A stretch of DNA of 48,400 bases, taken from assembly GCF_000262345.1 (NCBI RefSeq), contig NZ_AJTQ01000104.1:1-48400 (forward strand), read 5' to 3'. The position numbers and the translations under genes were made by a program. The stretch's first letter is position 1; the number at the start of each line of letters is the position of its first letter. A model generated the notes under the pieces. The model saw only the letters and a program-made list of their open reading frames with translations, was not told where the DNA came from and ran no database searches. Positions 16,024 through 24,712 of this stretch are shown piece by piece. The stretch is from Streptomyces xiaopingdaonensis (lineage in GTDB: Bacteria > Actinomycetota > Actinomycetes > Streptomycetales > Streptomycetaceae).

Positions 16024-16763
16024 ACGCCGCGCCAGCCGACCAGATCCGACTCCTCGACGTACAGGACCTCGACACCCGCCTCACCCAGCTCGCGCACCGC
16101 CGCTCCCACCTTCCGGAACACCAGGAGGTGCAGCAGCTCGAGGCCGACCTCGTGCAGCTCCGTGACCTGCTCGTCGCCGCGCAGACCGAGGAGAGCGACA
16201 CCACTCGCGAGCAGACCAAGGCCGAGCAGGACGTCGACCAGGTCCGCCAGCGCGCCGCGCGCAACCAGCAGCGCCTCGACTCGGGCGCCGTCACCAACCC
16301 GAAGGACCTGGAGAACCTCCAGAGCGAACTCGCCTCCCTCGCCAAGCGCCAGGGCGACCTGGAGGACATCGTCCTGGAGGTGATGGAGCGGCGCGAGTCC
16401 GCGCAGGAGCGTGCGGAGGAGCTCGCCGAGCGCGCCGAGTCCGCGGGCAACCGCGTCGCCGAGGTCACCGAGCGCAGGGACGCGGCGCTCGCCGAGATCG
16501 ACGACGAGATCTCCTCCACCCGCAAGGAGCGCGAGGTCACGGCCGGTGCGGTCCCCGACGACCTACTGAAGCTCTACGACCGCATCCGCGAGCGCGAAGG
16601 CGGCGTCGGCGCGGCCAAGCTCTACCAGCGCCGCTGCGAGGGGTGCCGCCTGGAGCTCAACATCACCGAGCTCAACGACGTCCGCTCCGCAGCCCCCGAC
16701 ACCGTCGTCCGCTGCGAGAACTGCAACCGCATCCTCGTCCGCACACCCGAGTCCGGTCTGTGA
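16020..16763 (+). CDS. C4-type zinc-ribbon coiled-coil protein
   Basis: 247 residues. Residues about 15-180 form one long coiled coil (heptad-rich, for example LEADLVQLRDLLVAAQTEES and the ERAEELAERAESAGN stretch). The C-terminal zinc ribbon has CEGC and CENC pairs. This is the CT398/DUF164-like family found beside Nif3 and RNase H genes. The only start consistent with the frame and the AGGAG at 16008-16012 is CTG at 16020, overlapping the Nif3 stop as CTGA; the sequence then reads NAAPADQIRLLDVQ. The 3' end overlaps the next GTG. A role as a scaffold or nucleic-acid-associated factor is inferred from the family only. Confidence 0.88.
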   Translation: MNAAPADQIRLLDVQDLDTRLTQLAHRRSHLPEHQEVQQLEADLVQLRDLLVAAQTEESDTTREQTKAEQDVDQVRQRAARNQQRLDSGAVTNPKDLENLQSELASLAKRQGDLEDIVLEVMERRESAQERAEELAERAESAGNRVAEVTERRDAALAEIDDEISSTRKEREVTAGAVPDDLLKLYDRIREREGGVGAAKLYQRRCEGCRLELNITELNDVRSAAPDTVVRCENCNRILVRTPESGL

Positions 16764-17989
16764 CGACCGCGCACCGCACCCTCCTCGTCGAGGCCGACGG
16801 CGGCTCCCGCGGCAACCCCGGGCCCGCCGGCTACGGCGCCGTCGTCAAGGACGCCGCGACGGGCGGGACGCTCCAGGAGGTCGCCGAGTACATCGGACGC
16901 GCCACCAACAACGTGGCGGAGTACCGCGGGCTGTTGGCCGGGCTGCGTGCCGCGCACACGCTCGACCCGGAGGCCGCCGTCCTGGTGCGGATGGACTCCA
17001 AGCTCGTCGTGGAGCAGATGTCGGGGCGCTGGAGGATCAGGCACCCCGACATGCAGCCCCTCGCGGACCAGGCACGCGGCGTCTTCCCGCCGGGTGCCGT
17101 GACGTACGAGTGGATTCCGCGCGCCGAGAACAAGCACGCGGACCGCCTCGCCAACGAGGCGATGGACGCGGGTGCCGAGGGCGGCGAGTGGCAACCGGGG
17201 GCGTCGACGGCGGAGTTGGAGGCACAGACCGCGGCCGCGGAGCGGGGCGCGGAGAAGGGGGCGGCCGCGGAGAAGGCCGCCGTCGCCGAGGCGGCGGTGC
17301 AGGCAGGCGAGGCGAGCGCCGAGCGCGCCCCGCGGACCGTGCAGGGGTGGGGCCCCGACCTCGGTCCGCCCGCCACCTTCGTCCTCCTGCGGCACGGCGA
17401 GACGCTCCTCACCCCGCAGAAGCGCTTCTCCGGCAGCGGCGGCACCGACCCCGAACTCTCCGAGGCGGGCAGGGCCCAGGCCCGCGCCGCCGCCGACGCG
17501 CTCGCGGCCCGCGGCACCGTGGAGGCCGTCGTCACCTCGCCGTTGCTGCGCTGCCGCGAGACGGCCGAGGTCGTCGCGGCGCGGCTCGGCCTGGAGGTGC
17601 GCACCGAAGAGGGCCTGCGCGAGACCGACTTCGGCGCCTGGGAGGGCCTCACCTTCCGGGAGGTGCGCGAGCGCCATCCGGCGGACCTCGACGCCTGGCT
17701 CGCCTCCCCCGAGGCGCAACCGACGGGCGGGGGCGAGTCGTTCGCCGACGTGGGCCGCCGCACCGCCGTCGCCAGGGACGAGCTGCTCGCGCGCTACCGG
17801 GGGAGGACCGTCCTGCTCGTCACGCACGTCACGCCGATCAAGACCCTGGTGCGGCTGGCGCTCGGTGCGCCGCCCGAGTCCCTCTTCCGTATGGAACTCT
17901 CGGCGGCTTCCCTCTCGGCCGTCGCCTACTACGCCGACGGCAACGCGTCGGTGCGGCTCTTCAACGACACGGGGCACCTGCGGGGTTGA
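16760..17989 (+). CDS. bifunctional RNase H / acid phosphatase
   Basis: 409 residues, with GTG overlapping the previous stop (GTGA). The N-terminal RNase HI domain (1-140) contains EADGGSRGNPGPAGYG, the second acidic residue in NNVAEYRGLLAGL, MDSKLVVEQMSG, and a final acidic/His region in ENKHADRLANEAMD: the DEDD set for cleaving RNA in RNA:DNA hybrids. An alanine/glutamate-rich linker (about 150-195) follows. The C-terminal histidine phosphatase domain (about 205-409) has LLRHGETLLTPQKRFSG with the phosphorylated His, a later arginine motif and LLVTHVTPIKTL with the second His, like CobC alpha-ribazole phosphatase. The same fusion is known from Mycobacterium Rv2228c. A possible cobalamin-synthesis role is noted because of the riboswitch at the left edge, but that link is weak. 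Confidence 0.93.
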   Translation: MTTAHRTLLVEADGGSRGNPGPAGYGAVVKDAATGGTLQEVAEYIGRATNNVAEYRGLLAGLRAAHTLDPEAAVLVRMDSKLVVEQMSGRWRIRHPDMQPLADQARGVFPPGAVTYEWIPRAENKHADRLANEAMDAGAEGGEWQPGASTAELEAQTAAAERGAEKGAAAEKAAVAEAAVQAGEASAERAPRTVQGWGPDLGPPATFVLLRHGETLLTPQKRFSGSGGTDPELSEAGRAQARAAADALAARGTVEAVVTSPLLRCRETAEVVAARLGLEVRTEEGLRETDFGAWEGLTFREVRERHPADLDAWLASPEAQPTGGGESFADVGRRTAVARDELLARYRGRTVLLVTHVTPIKTLVRLALGAPPESLFRMELSAASLSAVAYYADGNASVRLFNDTGHLRG

Positions 17990-18023
17990 GTCGCGAAGGC
18001 CGCCCGCCTCGACGCCGGCAGCC

Positions 18024-18644
18024 TCACCCCCGCAGCCCGCTCGCCTGCTCCGCGAGCCGCGTCACGCGCGCCCAGTCCCCCGCGGCGAGCGCGTCCCCGG
18101 GGGCGAGCCAGGTGCCGCCGACGCAGCCGACGTTGGGGAGCGCCAGGTACTCCCGCGCGTTCTCCGGCGTGATGCCGCCCGTCGGGCAGAAGCGGGCGGA
18201 CTCCAGGGGTGAGGCGAGCGCCTTGAGGTAGGGGACGCCGCCCGCCGCCTGGGCGGGGAAGAACTTCATCTCGCGGACTCCGCGCTCCAGCAGCGCGACC
18301 GCCTCCGACGCCGTGGAGACGCCGGGGAGATAGGGAAGCCCGCTCCGCTGCGCCGCGCCGAGGAGGCGGTCCGTCCACCCCGGGCTGACGAGGAACCCGG
18401 CCCCTGCGGCGCGCGCCTCCTCGACCTGCTCCGGCCTGAGCACCGTACCCGCGCCGACGGCCACCTCCGGCACCTCGGCCGCGATGCGCCGGATCGCCTC
18501 GACGGCGCCCGGCGTGCGGAGGGTGACCTCCACGGCCGTCAGCCCGCCCGCTGCGAGCGCGCGCGCCAACGGAACCGCGTTCTCCGGATCTTCGAGGACG
18601 ACGACGGGAAGCACGGGCGCGAGGTCGAGCGGGGAGTGGTCCAT
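18024..18644 (-). CDS. eda: 2-dehydro-3-deoxy-phosphogluconate (KDPG) aldolase
   Basis: 206 residues, full length. The active-site motifs are AVEVTLRTPGA (catalytic Glu), VAVGAGTVLRPEQ, and GVREMKFFPAQAAGG with the Schiff-base Lys, followed by FCPTGGITPENAREYL. The enzyme splits KDPG (and often 2-keto-4-hydroxyglutarate) into pyruvate and glyceraldehyde 3-phosphate (or glyoxylate). No other Entner-Doudoroff gene lies nearby, so it may serve sugar-acid catabolism more generally. It is divergent from the cupin gene across 160 bases; the gap holds nothing recognisable except a possible pair of weak promoters. Confidence 0.92.
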   Translation of the reverse strand: MDHSPLDLAPVLPVVVLEDPENAVPLARALAAGGLTAVEVTLRTPGAVEAIRRIAAEVPEVAVGAGTVLRPEQVEEARAAGAGFLVSPGWTDRLLGAAQRSGLPYLPGVSTASEAVALLERGVREMKFFPAQAAGGVPYLKALASPLESARFCPTGGITPENAREYLALPNVGCVGGTWLAPGDALAAGDWARVTRLAEQASGLRG

Positions 18645-18804
18645 GCCGCCATCCTGCCCGCGGCACCCATACCGCGCAACGGCCGTTGCGCACTGCGCAA
18701 TGCGGTCCGCTCGCCGCCCGATCCTCCTGGCACGGACCGGAGTTGACAGCGACCCGGCCCGGAATGCCCGGATACCGGAGGTCGACGGTGAGAGGCTGGG
18801 CGGC

Positions 18805-19242
18805 GTGAAAGACGCGGAGCGGTTGAGGGAACGGTTCGGCCTGGCGCCGCACCCGGAAGGCGGCTGGTACCGGAACGCCTACACCAGCCCCGTCCCCGTG
18901 CACCTCGACGACGACCGCGGCACGCGCCCGGCGGCGACGCTCATCCACTACCTCCTCGACGCGGGCGAGGAATCGGCCTGGCACGTCGTCGCCTCGGACG
19001 AGGTCTGGCTCTGGCAGCTCGGCGGCCCGCTGGAGCTCCGGCTCGGCGGCAGCGGCGCCGCGCCGGACGGGACGACCGCCGTCGCACTGGGCCCCGAGCC
19101 AGGCGAGCAGCAGCTCCAGAGCCTCGTCCCGGCCGGGACCTGGCAGACGGCCCGGCCCCTCGCCGACGAGCCGGTGCTCCTCGGCGTCCTCGTCTCACCC
19201 GGCTTCGACTTCGCCGACTTCCGGACGCGCAACGGCGGTTGA
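18805..19242 (+). CDS. cupin-fold protein, DUF985 family
   Basis: 145 residues beginning at GTG (KDAERLRERFGLAPHPEGGW). The HPEGGWYRNAYTSP start, SAWHVVASDEVWLWQLGGPLEL, PAGTWQTA and VSPGFDFADF motifs define the DUF985 (YML079w-like) cupins, which form a beta-barrel resembling sugar-nucleotide epimerases but with no assigned reaction. SD is AGAGGCTGGG, somewhat weak. It ends six bases before the stop of the convergent YaaA gene. Confidence 0.88.
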   Translation: MKDAERLRERFGLAPHPEGGWYRNAYTSPVPVHLDDDRGTRPAATLIHYLLDAGEESAWHVVASDEVWLWQLGGPLELRLGGSGAAPDGTTAVALGPEPGEQQLQSLVPAGTWQTARPLADEPVLLGVLVSPGFDFADFRTRNGG

Positions 19243-19248
19243 GCCCCG

Positions 19249-20052
19249 CTACAGCTCGCTGACGACCACGTCGAACTGCCGCACCCGCCCGGCCTGCGCC
19301 TCTTGTGCCTCGATCGTGTACCCCAGCGCCCGCAGCGCCTCCGCCAACTCCTCGGGCCCCGCGGGCTCGGCGCCCGACTCCAGGAGTTCCCGTACGAGAC
19401 GGCCCTTGGTCGCCTTGTTGAAGTGGCTCACGACGGAGCGCTTCTCCACCCCGTCCACCGTCCGCACGTGGAGCACCCGCACCGACGCGGTGCGCTCCGC
19501 CAACTTCCGCGCGGGCTTGAACATCCCGGTGTACGCCGAGGAGCGCAGGTCGAGCACGAGCCCCTCCCCGGCGGCCTGCGGCACCGCCTCCCCGAGCGGG
19601 CCGCGCCAGTGCGCCGCGAGCCCGCCGACGCCCGGCAGCTTGACGCCGCCCGCGCACCGGTAGGCCGGGATCGCGTCCTCGGGTCCCACAACTCCCCACA
19701 GCCCGGAGAAGATCAGCACCGAGCGCGCCGCGCGCTCGCGCGCGGGCCGGCTCAGCGTCGCGAAGGAGAGCGCGTCGTAGAGGACGCCCGTGTACCGCTC
19801 GCGGGCGGGGAGCGTGGGTGCCTGACGCAGCGCGGCGTTCTTCGCCACCTCGGCGCGCTGGCCCGGGCTGAGTCCGAGGACGGTGCGGGCCTTTTCGACG
19901 GCGTCGTCGTCGCCGGAGCAGAGCGCCACCAGCTCGTCGAGGACGGCGCGCCGCGCGGGCGCCAGTCCGGGGAGCGTCAGCGACGCCGGGTCGACGGGGG
20001 GCCCTTCCCCGCCCTCGGCCTTGCCTTCGGACGGGGGCAGCAGCACCAGCAC
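19249..20052 (-). CDS. yaaA: peroxide stress protein YaaA
   Basis: 267 residues. Family landmarks are the N-terminal LVLLPPSEGKAEGG, RYTGVLYDALSFATLS, IFSGLWGVVGPEDAIPAYR, and the C-terminal SHFNKATKGRLVREL. In E. coli YaaA lowers free intracellular iron and limits DNA damage during peroxide stress; it binds DNA. The GTG at 20052 has AAGGAG eight bases upstream. It lies 91 bases downstream of the radical SAM gene on the same strand, but a strong hairpin separates them, so it is probably transcribed alone. Confidence 0.93.
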   Translation of the reverse strand: MLVLLPPSEGKAEGGEGPPVDPASLTLPGLAPARRAVLDELVALCSGDDDAVEKARTVLGLSPGQRAEVAKNAALRQAPTLPARERYTGVLYDALSFATLSRPARERAARSVLIFSGLWGVVGPEDAIPAYRCAGGVKLPGVGGLAAHWRGPLGEAVPQAAGEGLVLDLRSSAYTGMFKPARKLAERTASVRVLHVRTVDGVEKRSVVSHFNKATKGRLVRELLESGAEPAGPEELAEALRALGYTIEAQEAQAGRVRQFDVVVSEL

Positions 20053-20095
20053 TGCGTCTCTCCTTGCTCTGCGAGGTCTCCGGCGGAACGCCCGA

Positions 20096-20129
20096 GCGCC
20101 CGCCCCCGCCGGGCGGCGGGGGCGGGCGC
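20096..20129 (-). terminator. hairpin terminator after the radical SAM gene
   Basis: GCGCCCGCCCCCGCC (20096-20110), loop GGGC, and GGCGGGGGCGGGCGC (20115-20129) give a perfect 15-bp stem, 14 bases past the stop of the minus-strand radical SAM gene. Confidence 0.8.
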
Positions 20130-20143
20130 AGCGCGTGCGGTGT

Positions 20144-21484
20144 TCAGCCCGCGGCGGCCGTCGACGGCTCGTCCGCGGCCTCGTTGGGCGCGAGCGTGTC
20201 CATGAACGAGCTCACGGAGAAGACGGCGTTGCCCGCGCCCGCCGGGCCGTAGCCGGGGGGAGAGGTGAGGCCGTGCTTGTCCATGGTGGCGCGGTACGCG
20301 TCGAGGAGGCGGATGTGATACTCAAGCGGGGCGCCCTTGGGGTTGGTCTTGCCGAGCGGCGTCGTCGGCTCCGGGCACCAGGTGGTGAACCGGGGTGTGA
20401 TGCCCTTCGACATGAAGTACTCGAGGCCCTCGGTGGTCGAGGCGATCGCCTCGTCGACGTCGGTGAAGCCGAAGGGCTCCGCCATCTCGACGCCCGCGAC
20501 GAAGTTGGGGATGACGTTCCGCGGCCCGAAGATCTCGGCGGAGTCGAGGATGCGGCGGTGCCACTCGTCACGGCCGACGTACCGCTCCTTGCCGGGGCAG
20601 TACAGCTCGAAGAGCCGGCGGTCCCACACCTCGTAGTTGGGGTGGTAGATGCGGATGCCGTAGTCGTGGAAGCGCTGGACGTCCTCCTTGGGGAGCGCCT
20701 GCGCGACGACCTTGCCCGTCCAGCGGCCGGGGAAGCGCTCCTCGATCGCCTTGGCGTAGCTGCCGTAGAAGTCGGCCTCGTCGCGGCCCTGCACCTTGGA
20801 GGTGATCGAGCCGCCGGTGAGCGTGTAGGCGCGGGAGGTGCCGGCCGTGTCGTACTGCGCGATGATGTCGAGCGCCTCCAGCACCTCGTCGGCCGGCTTC
20901 ACCCCGGTGTACGGGCGTCCGGCGGCCTTGTGCTGGCGCCAGTTGTGGTTGATGTCGCAGTACTGGCACTCCTCCTTGGCGCCGAAGTACTGGCAGACGC
21001 GGAAGACGGTGAGGTAGATGAGGTAGCCCCACTGGATCGTCGGCGCCACCTCCATCACGGACTTCCCGTTGGAGAGCTTGTGCCGGTAGTACTCGGGCAT
21101 GGGCGGCAGCCCGACGTCGCCGATGAACCGGCCGTCGAGGTAGAGGCCGAGCACGCCCTCGTCGTCCGGCTTCACGGTGTACGGCGAGTCCGGGTTGACG
21201 CGCACCGAGACGACGGTGCGGCGCAGTTCGTACGGGCCGCCCGTGAGGACGATCTCCTCCGGCGGGCGCTTGAGCGCCGCGGCTCCCAGCTCGGGCAGGG
21301 TGCGGTGGTCGAAGGAGAAGATGAAGTAGGACTTCGGCTTGACGTCGCCGTCCTCGTTGCCGCTGAGCGCCGACTCGTCGAAATTGATCCCGCCGCGGAG
21401 GAGGTCCTCCTTGAGTACGGCCTCCCGCGGAATGTGCGGGAAGCGCTCCATCAACTCCTCGACGACTGCGGTACGGCTGTCCAT
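20144..21484 (-). CDS. radical SAM protein with CX8CX2C motif
   Basis: 446 residues. The probable [4Fe-4S] motif sits in VCQYFGAKEECQYCDINHNW, where the cysteines are spaced CX8CX2C instead of CX3CX2C. The downstream SAM-binding pieces look intact: TLTGGSITSKVQG (the GGE-like strand), a VVAQALPKEDVQRFHDYG segment and VIPNFVAGVEMAEPFGFTDV. The N-terminal 125 residues form an extra domain (RRTVVSVRVNPDSPYTVKPD, GLYLDGRFIGDVGLPPMPEYY). The C-terminus includes TTWCPEPTTPLGK. ATG at 21484 is given; TTG at 21487 has a better-spaced GGGAG. The reaction is unknown; pipelines may call it biotin-synthase-like. It is monocistronic, ended by a hairpin. Confidence 0.88.
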   Translation of the reverse strand: MDSRTAVVEELMERFPHIPREAVLKEDLLRGGINFDESALSGNEDGDVKPKSYFIFSFDHRTLPELGAAALKRPPEEIVLTGGPYELRRTVVSVRVNPDSPYTVKPDDEGVLGLYLDGRFIGDVGLPPMPEYYRHKLSNGKSVMEVAPTIQWGYLIYLTVFRVCQYFGAKEECQYCDINHNWRQHKAAGRPYTGVKPADEVLEALDIIAQYDTAGTSRAYTLTGGSITSKVQGRDEADFYGSYAKAIEERFPGRWTGKVVAQALPKEDVQRFHDYGIRIYHPNYEVWDRRLFELYCPGKERYVGRDEWHRRILDSAEIFGPRNVIPNFVAGVEMAEPFGFTDVDEAIASTTEGLEYFMSKGITPRFTTWCPEPTTPLGKTNPKGAPLEYHIRLLDAYRATMDKHGLTSPPGYGPAGAGNAVFSVSSFMDTLAPNEAADEPSTAAAG

Positions 21485-21805
21485 CAACGTTTCGTCTCCC
21501 TAGGTTCCCGTCCCGTGACCCCCGACGGTACTCCGCGGGATCAGCGGTGCGTACACCCCTCCCCGTCATGGGCCGAGCGCCGCCCGCGTACCGGCATACG
21601 CGGGCAACCCAGATATACCGCACCCCTCTCCGCCGTTCCGGAACCGGACCCGGGGACGCGTCCGGCCGGCCCGGATGATCGCCGGGGGTGACAAGCAGGC
21701 GCTCCGGTGCGATTCTTGCGCCTTCGCACCACCCTTCCCAGCAGGCCGCGCGGTACGCGCGGAGGTATCCCGGACGGAGAATCCAGCGTGCTAAGGAGTA
21801 CGGCT

Positions 21806-22624
21806 GTGCCGGAGGACGCGCAGAACCGCTTCGAGGCCACGAGGCCGCACCCGGCGCGGGTGTACGACTGCCTCCTCGACGGCAAGGACAACTACCCGGT
21901 CGACCAGGAGGTCGCCGACGAACTCGCGCGCCGCTGGCCCGAGATACGCCTGGGCACCCAGGAGAACCGGGCGTGGATGCACCGCGTCGTGCGCCGCCTC
22001 GCGACCGAGCACGGCGTCCGCCAGTTCCTCGACATCGGTACCGGCATCCCGACCAGCCCCAACCTCCACGAGATCGCGCAGGAGGCGGCGCCGGCCGCTC
22101 GCGTCGTCTACGTCGACAACGATCCCGTCGTCCTCGCGCACGCGCAGGCCCTCCTCACCCCGGTGAGCGCCGCAGGCACCACCAGCTACGTCCAGGCGGA
22201 CCTGCGCGACCCGGCCGCCGTCCTCGCCTCCGAAGAGGTGCGCGGCACCCTGGACTTCAGCAAGCCGATCGGGCTGACGCTCGTGGCGATCATGCACTTC
22301 CTCGAGGACGCCGAGGACCCGTACGACGTCGTCGCCACCCTCGTCGACGCGCTGCCGACGGGCTCCTACGTCGCCCTCTCGCACGCCTGCGGCGACGCGG
22401 CGCCGGCGAGCGCGGCGGAGGCGGCCGTCTTCTACCGCGAGCGCGGTGTCTCCGCGCCCGTGGTGCCGCGGAGCGTGGCGGGGATCGAGCGGTTCTTCGA
22501 CGGTCTCGAACTCCTCGACCCCGGCGTCGTCCCGGTCAACCGCTGGGACGAGGACCCGGAGCGGCGGCTCGACGAGGACGTCTGGTTCTTCGGCGGGCTC
22601 GGCCGCAAGCACCGCACCTCCTGA
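21806..22624 (+). CDS. S-adenosyl methyltransferase family protein (PF04672, DUF574)
   Basis: 272 residues. The N-terminal TRPHPARVYDCLLDGKDNYPVDQEVADEL is the hallmark of this actinobacterial family, followed by FLDIGTGIPTSPNLHE (motif I), VVYVDNDPVVLAHAQALL (motif II), and LTLVAIMHFLEDAEDP. Start GTG at 21806 has AAGGAG seven bases upstream. Streptomyces genomes hold many paralogues with unknown substrates, a few tied to secondary metabolism. The glutamine amidotransferase gene follows after 53 bases and may share the transcript. The 318-base divergent gap upstream contains a 7-bp hairpin (GGTGCGA/TCGCACC, 21706-21731) but no other gene. Confidence 0.92.
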   Translation: MPEDAQNRFEATRPHPARVYDCLLDGKDNYPVDQEVADELARRWPEIRLGTQENRAWMHRVVRRLATEHGVRQFLDIGTGIPTSPNLHEIAQEAAPAARVVYVDNDPVVLAHAQALLTPVSAAGTTSYVQADLRDPAAVLASEEVRGTLDFSKPIGLTLVAIMHFLEDAEDPYDVVATLVDALPTGSYVALSHACGDAAPASAAEAAVFYRERGVSAPVVPRSVAGIERFFDGLELLDPGVVPVNRWDEDPERRLDEDVWFFGGLGRKHRTS

Positions 22625-22677
22625 GGCCGTCCGTCGGGGAGCGCGGGACCAGCAAGCCGAGAAACGGAGCACCGCAC

Positions 22678-23385
22678 GTGCCGCGGACACTCGTCGTTCA
22701 GCACACGCCGACCTCGGGGATCGGCCGCCTCGGCGGCTGGTTCGAGGAGGACGGCCTCACCCTCGACCACGTCCACGCCTACCGCGGTGACCCGCTGCCC
22801 GAGGCGCTCGACGCGTACGGGGCGCTGGTGGTCCTCGGCGGCGGCTACCTGCCGGACGAGGACGCCCGCGCACCGTGGCTCGCGCGCACGCGCCAACTCA
22901 CCACCCTCGCCCTCCGGTCGGGCACGCCCGTCTTCGGTGTCTGCCTCGGCGGCCAGCTCCTCGCGCACGTGGCGGGCGGCGCCGTCACCGCCCGCCACGG
23001 CCTGCCGGAGGCCGGCAGCACTCCGCTGACGCTCCGTCCCGAGGCGGCGGAGGACGCGCTCTTCCGCGGGCTGCCGGAGCGCGTGACCGCCGTCGAGAAC
23101 CGGGTCGACGCGGTGACCCGGCTGCCCTCCGACGCGGTGTGGCTCGCCGAGAGCGAGCGGTGTCCCGTGCAGGCGTTCCGGGTCGGGGAGCGCGCCTGGG
23201 GTGTGCAGTTCCATCCGGAGGCCGACGCCGCCCGGGTCGCCGGCTGGGACCGGGAGGAGCTCGCGGCGCGCGGTTTCGACCGGGAGGAGCTGGTGCGCGC
23301 CGCCGAGCGGGACGAGGCGGCCTCGCGGCAGGTCTGGCGGACGGTGCTGCGGAGGTTCGCCGCGCTCGTCGCGCCCGGCGGCTGA
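22678..23385 (+). CDS. class I glutamine amidotransferase domain protein
   Basis: 235 residues. The catalytic triad of a triad-type amidotransferase is present: C89 in PVFGVCLGGQLLAHVAGG, H179 and E181 in WGVQFHPEAD. It stands alone without a synthetase domain, like GuaA-N-like proteins that hydrolyse gamma-glutamyl compounds or supply ammonia to a partner. GTG at 22678 has GGAG eight bases upstream. The stop is four bases from the stop of the convergent lactonase gene, with no room for an intervening terminator. Confidence 0.9.
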   Translation: MPRTLVVQHTPTSGIGRLGGWFEEDGLTLDHVHAYRGDPLPEALDAYGALVVLGGGYLPDEDARAPWLARTRQLTTLALRSGTPVFGVCLGGQLLAHVAGGAVTARHGLPEAGSTPLTLRPEAAEDALFRGLPERVTAVENRVDAVTRLPSDAVWLAESERCPVQAFRVGERAWGVQFHPEADAARVAGWDREELAARGFDREELVRAAERDEAASRQVWRTVLRRFAALVAPGG

Positions 23386-23389
23386 GCCG

Positions 23390-24541
23390 CTACAACGGCA
23401 GCAGGAAGACCGGCGAGGGGACGTCCAACCGGTCTGCGACGGGGGAGAGTTCGCCGCTCGCCTCGTCGACGTCGAAGACCTGCACCGCGTCCGAGTGCTG
23501 CCCGCCGACGAAGAGGAGCCGTCCGTCGGGCGAGAGCGCGAGGTGGCGGGGGAAGGCCACGTCGAGCGGGACGGTGCCGAGGAGGCGGAGGCCGGCTCCG
23601 CCGTCCTCGACGGCGTACCGGGTGAGCGTCTCGTCGCCGCGGTTGCCGAGATAGGCGTGGGCGCCGTCGCCCGTGACGACGAACTGCGAGGGGGCGCTGG
23701 GCGCCGTCGTGCCGGTGCCCTGCGGGGCCGCGGGGGTGAGGGTGCCGGTGGCCGCGTCGTAGGCGCAGACGGCCACCGTGTCGTCCAGCTCGTTGGCGAG
23801 GTAGGCGTAGGCGCCGTTCGGATGGAAGGTGAGGTGCCGCGGTCCTGCGCCGGGGGCGAGTGCGGCCCGGGCGACCTCCCGCAGGGTGCCGGCCGTCTCG
23901 TCGAACGCGTAGCTGTAGACGGTGTCGGTCCCCAGGTCGCAGGCGAGCGCGTGCCGTCCGTCGGGGGAGGGGAGCAACTGATGGGCGTGCGGCCCCTGTT
24001 GTCCTGGTCCGGGCGGCGGGTCGTCGTGGACGACGTGTGCGGTGAGCGCGCCGAGTGCGCCGTCGTGCTCGATCGCGTGCACGGCGACGCTGCCGGAGCC
24101 GTAGGCGGCGCTCAACAGCCAGTCGCCCGACGGGTGCACGGCGACCTGGCACGGCGCGGAGCCGCCGGCGGGCACGGTGCCGAGCACCTCGTACGCCCCG
24201 TCGTCCCGCACGGCGACGGCCGTGATCCCGCCCTCCTCCTGTTCGTTGACGGCGTAGAGCGTCCTGCCCGACGGGTGCGGTGCGAGGTACGACGGGTTCT
24301 CGACGGGTACCTCGCCGACGAGCGAGACGGTCCCGCTCGCCGCGTACTCCGCGACGCCGATCCCCGTCGCCCCGTCCTGCCCGGTGTAACTCCCCAGCAG
24401 CAGCCGCCTGTCGGCGCCGCCGGACCGCGGACCCGCATGCGCCGGACCCGGGGCGGCGACGGCCCCTGCCGCCAGGTCCTCCGTCACCGCGCGCCGGGTC
24501 GGGCGGGCGTCTCTCGGCGGCTTGCGGTGCGGGTGCGGCAT
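23390..24541 (-). CDS. lactonase family beta-propeller protein (6-phosphogluconolactonase-like)
   Basis: 383 residues. Seven blade-like repeats are visible, with characteristic LLGSYTG, PSYLAPHPSGRTLYAVNE, PCQVAVHPSGDWLLSAAYGSGSV, GPHAHQLLPSPDGRHALACDLGTD, GPRHLTFHPNGAYAYLANELDDTV and FPRHLALSPDGRLLFVGGQHSD, matching the Lactonase/YbhE family. E. coli YbhE (Pgl) hydrolyses 6-phosphogluconolactone; other members act on carboxymuconolactone. The N-terminus (RRAVTEDLAAGAVAAPGPAHA) could be a weak twin-arginine-like or simple leader, but the RR is not followed by a clear hydrophobic core. Upstream lie 118 bases before the hairpin at 24660. Confidence 0.88.
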   Translation of the reverse strand: MPHPHRKPPRDARPTRRAVTEDLAAGAVAAPGPAHAGPRSGGADRRLLLGSYTGQDGATGIGVAEYAASGTVSLVGEVPVENPSYLAPHPSGRTLYAVNEQEEGGITAVAVRDDGAYEVLGTVPAGGSAPCQVAVHPSGDWLLSAAYGSGSVAVHAIEHDGALGALTAHVVHDDPPPGPGQQGPHAHQLLPSPDGRHALACDLGTDTVYSYAFDETAGTLREVARAALAPGAGPRHLTFHPNGAYAYLANELDDTVAVCAYDAATGTLTPAAPQGTGTTAPSAPSQFVVTGDGAHAYLGNRGDETLTRYAVEDGGAGLRLLGTVPLDVAFPRHLALSPDGRLLFVGGQHSDAVQVFDVDEASGELSPVADRLDVPSPVFLLPL

Positions 24542-24659
24542 CGCGTGTACCTCGGTGTCGGGTGCTGGAAGGCTGCGGTCCGGACCAATGCCACCCTGGC
24601 GGTTGGCTCGCCGGATGACAAGAGACGGCCACCCGCCCCGGCGCGGCGAGTCGGGACGC

Positions 24660-24700
24660 GCACGGGCCGGCCCGAGGGGAACTCCCGGGCCGGCCCGTGC
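24660..24700 (-). terminator. hairpin terminator after small secreted-peptide gene
   Basis: GCACGGGCCGGCCCG (24660-24674) and CGGGCCGGCCCGTGC (24686-24700) form a perfect 15-bp stem with an 11-base loop, 13 bases past the stop of the minus-strand small gene. Confidence 0.85.
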
Positions 24701-24712
24701 CGGTGCGCTCCG

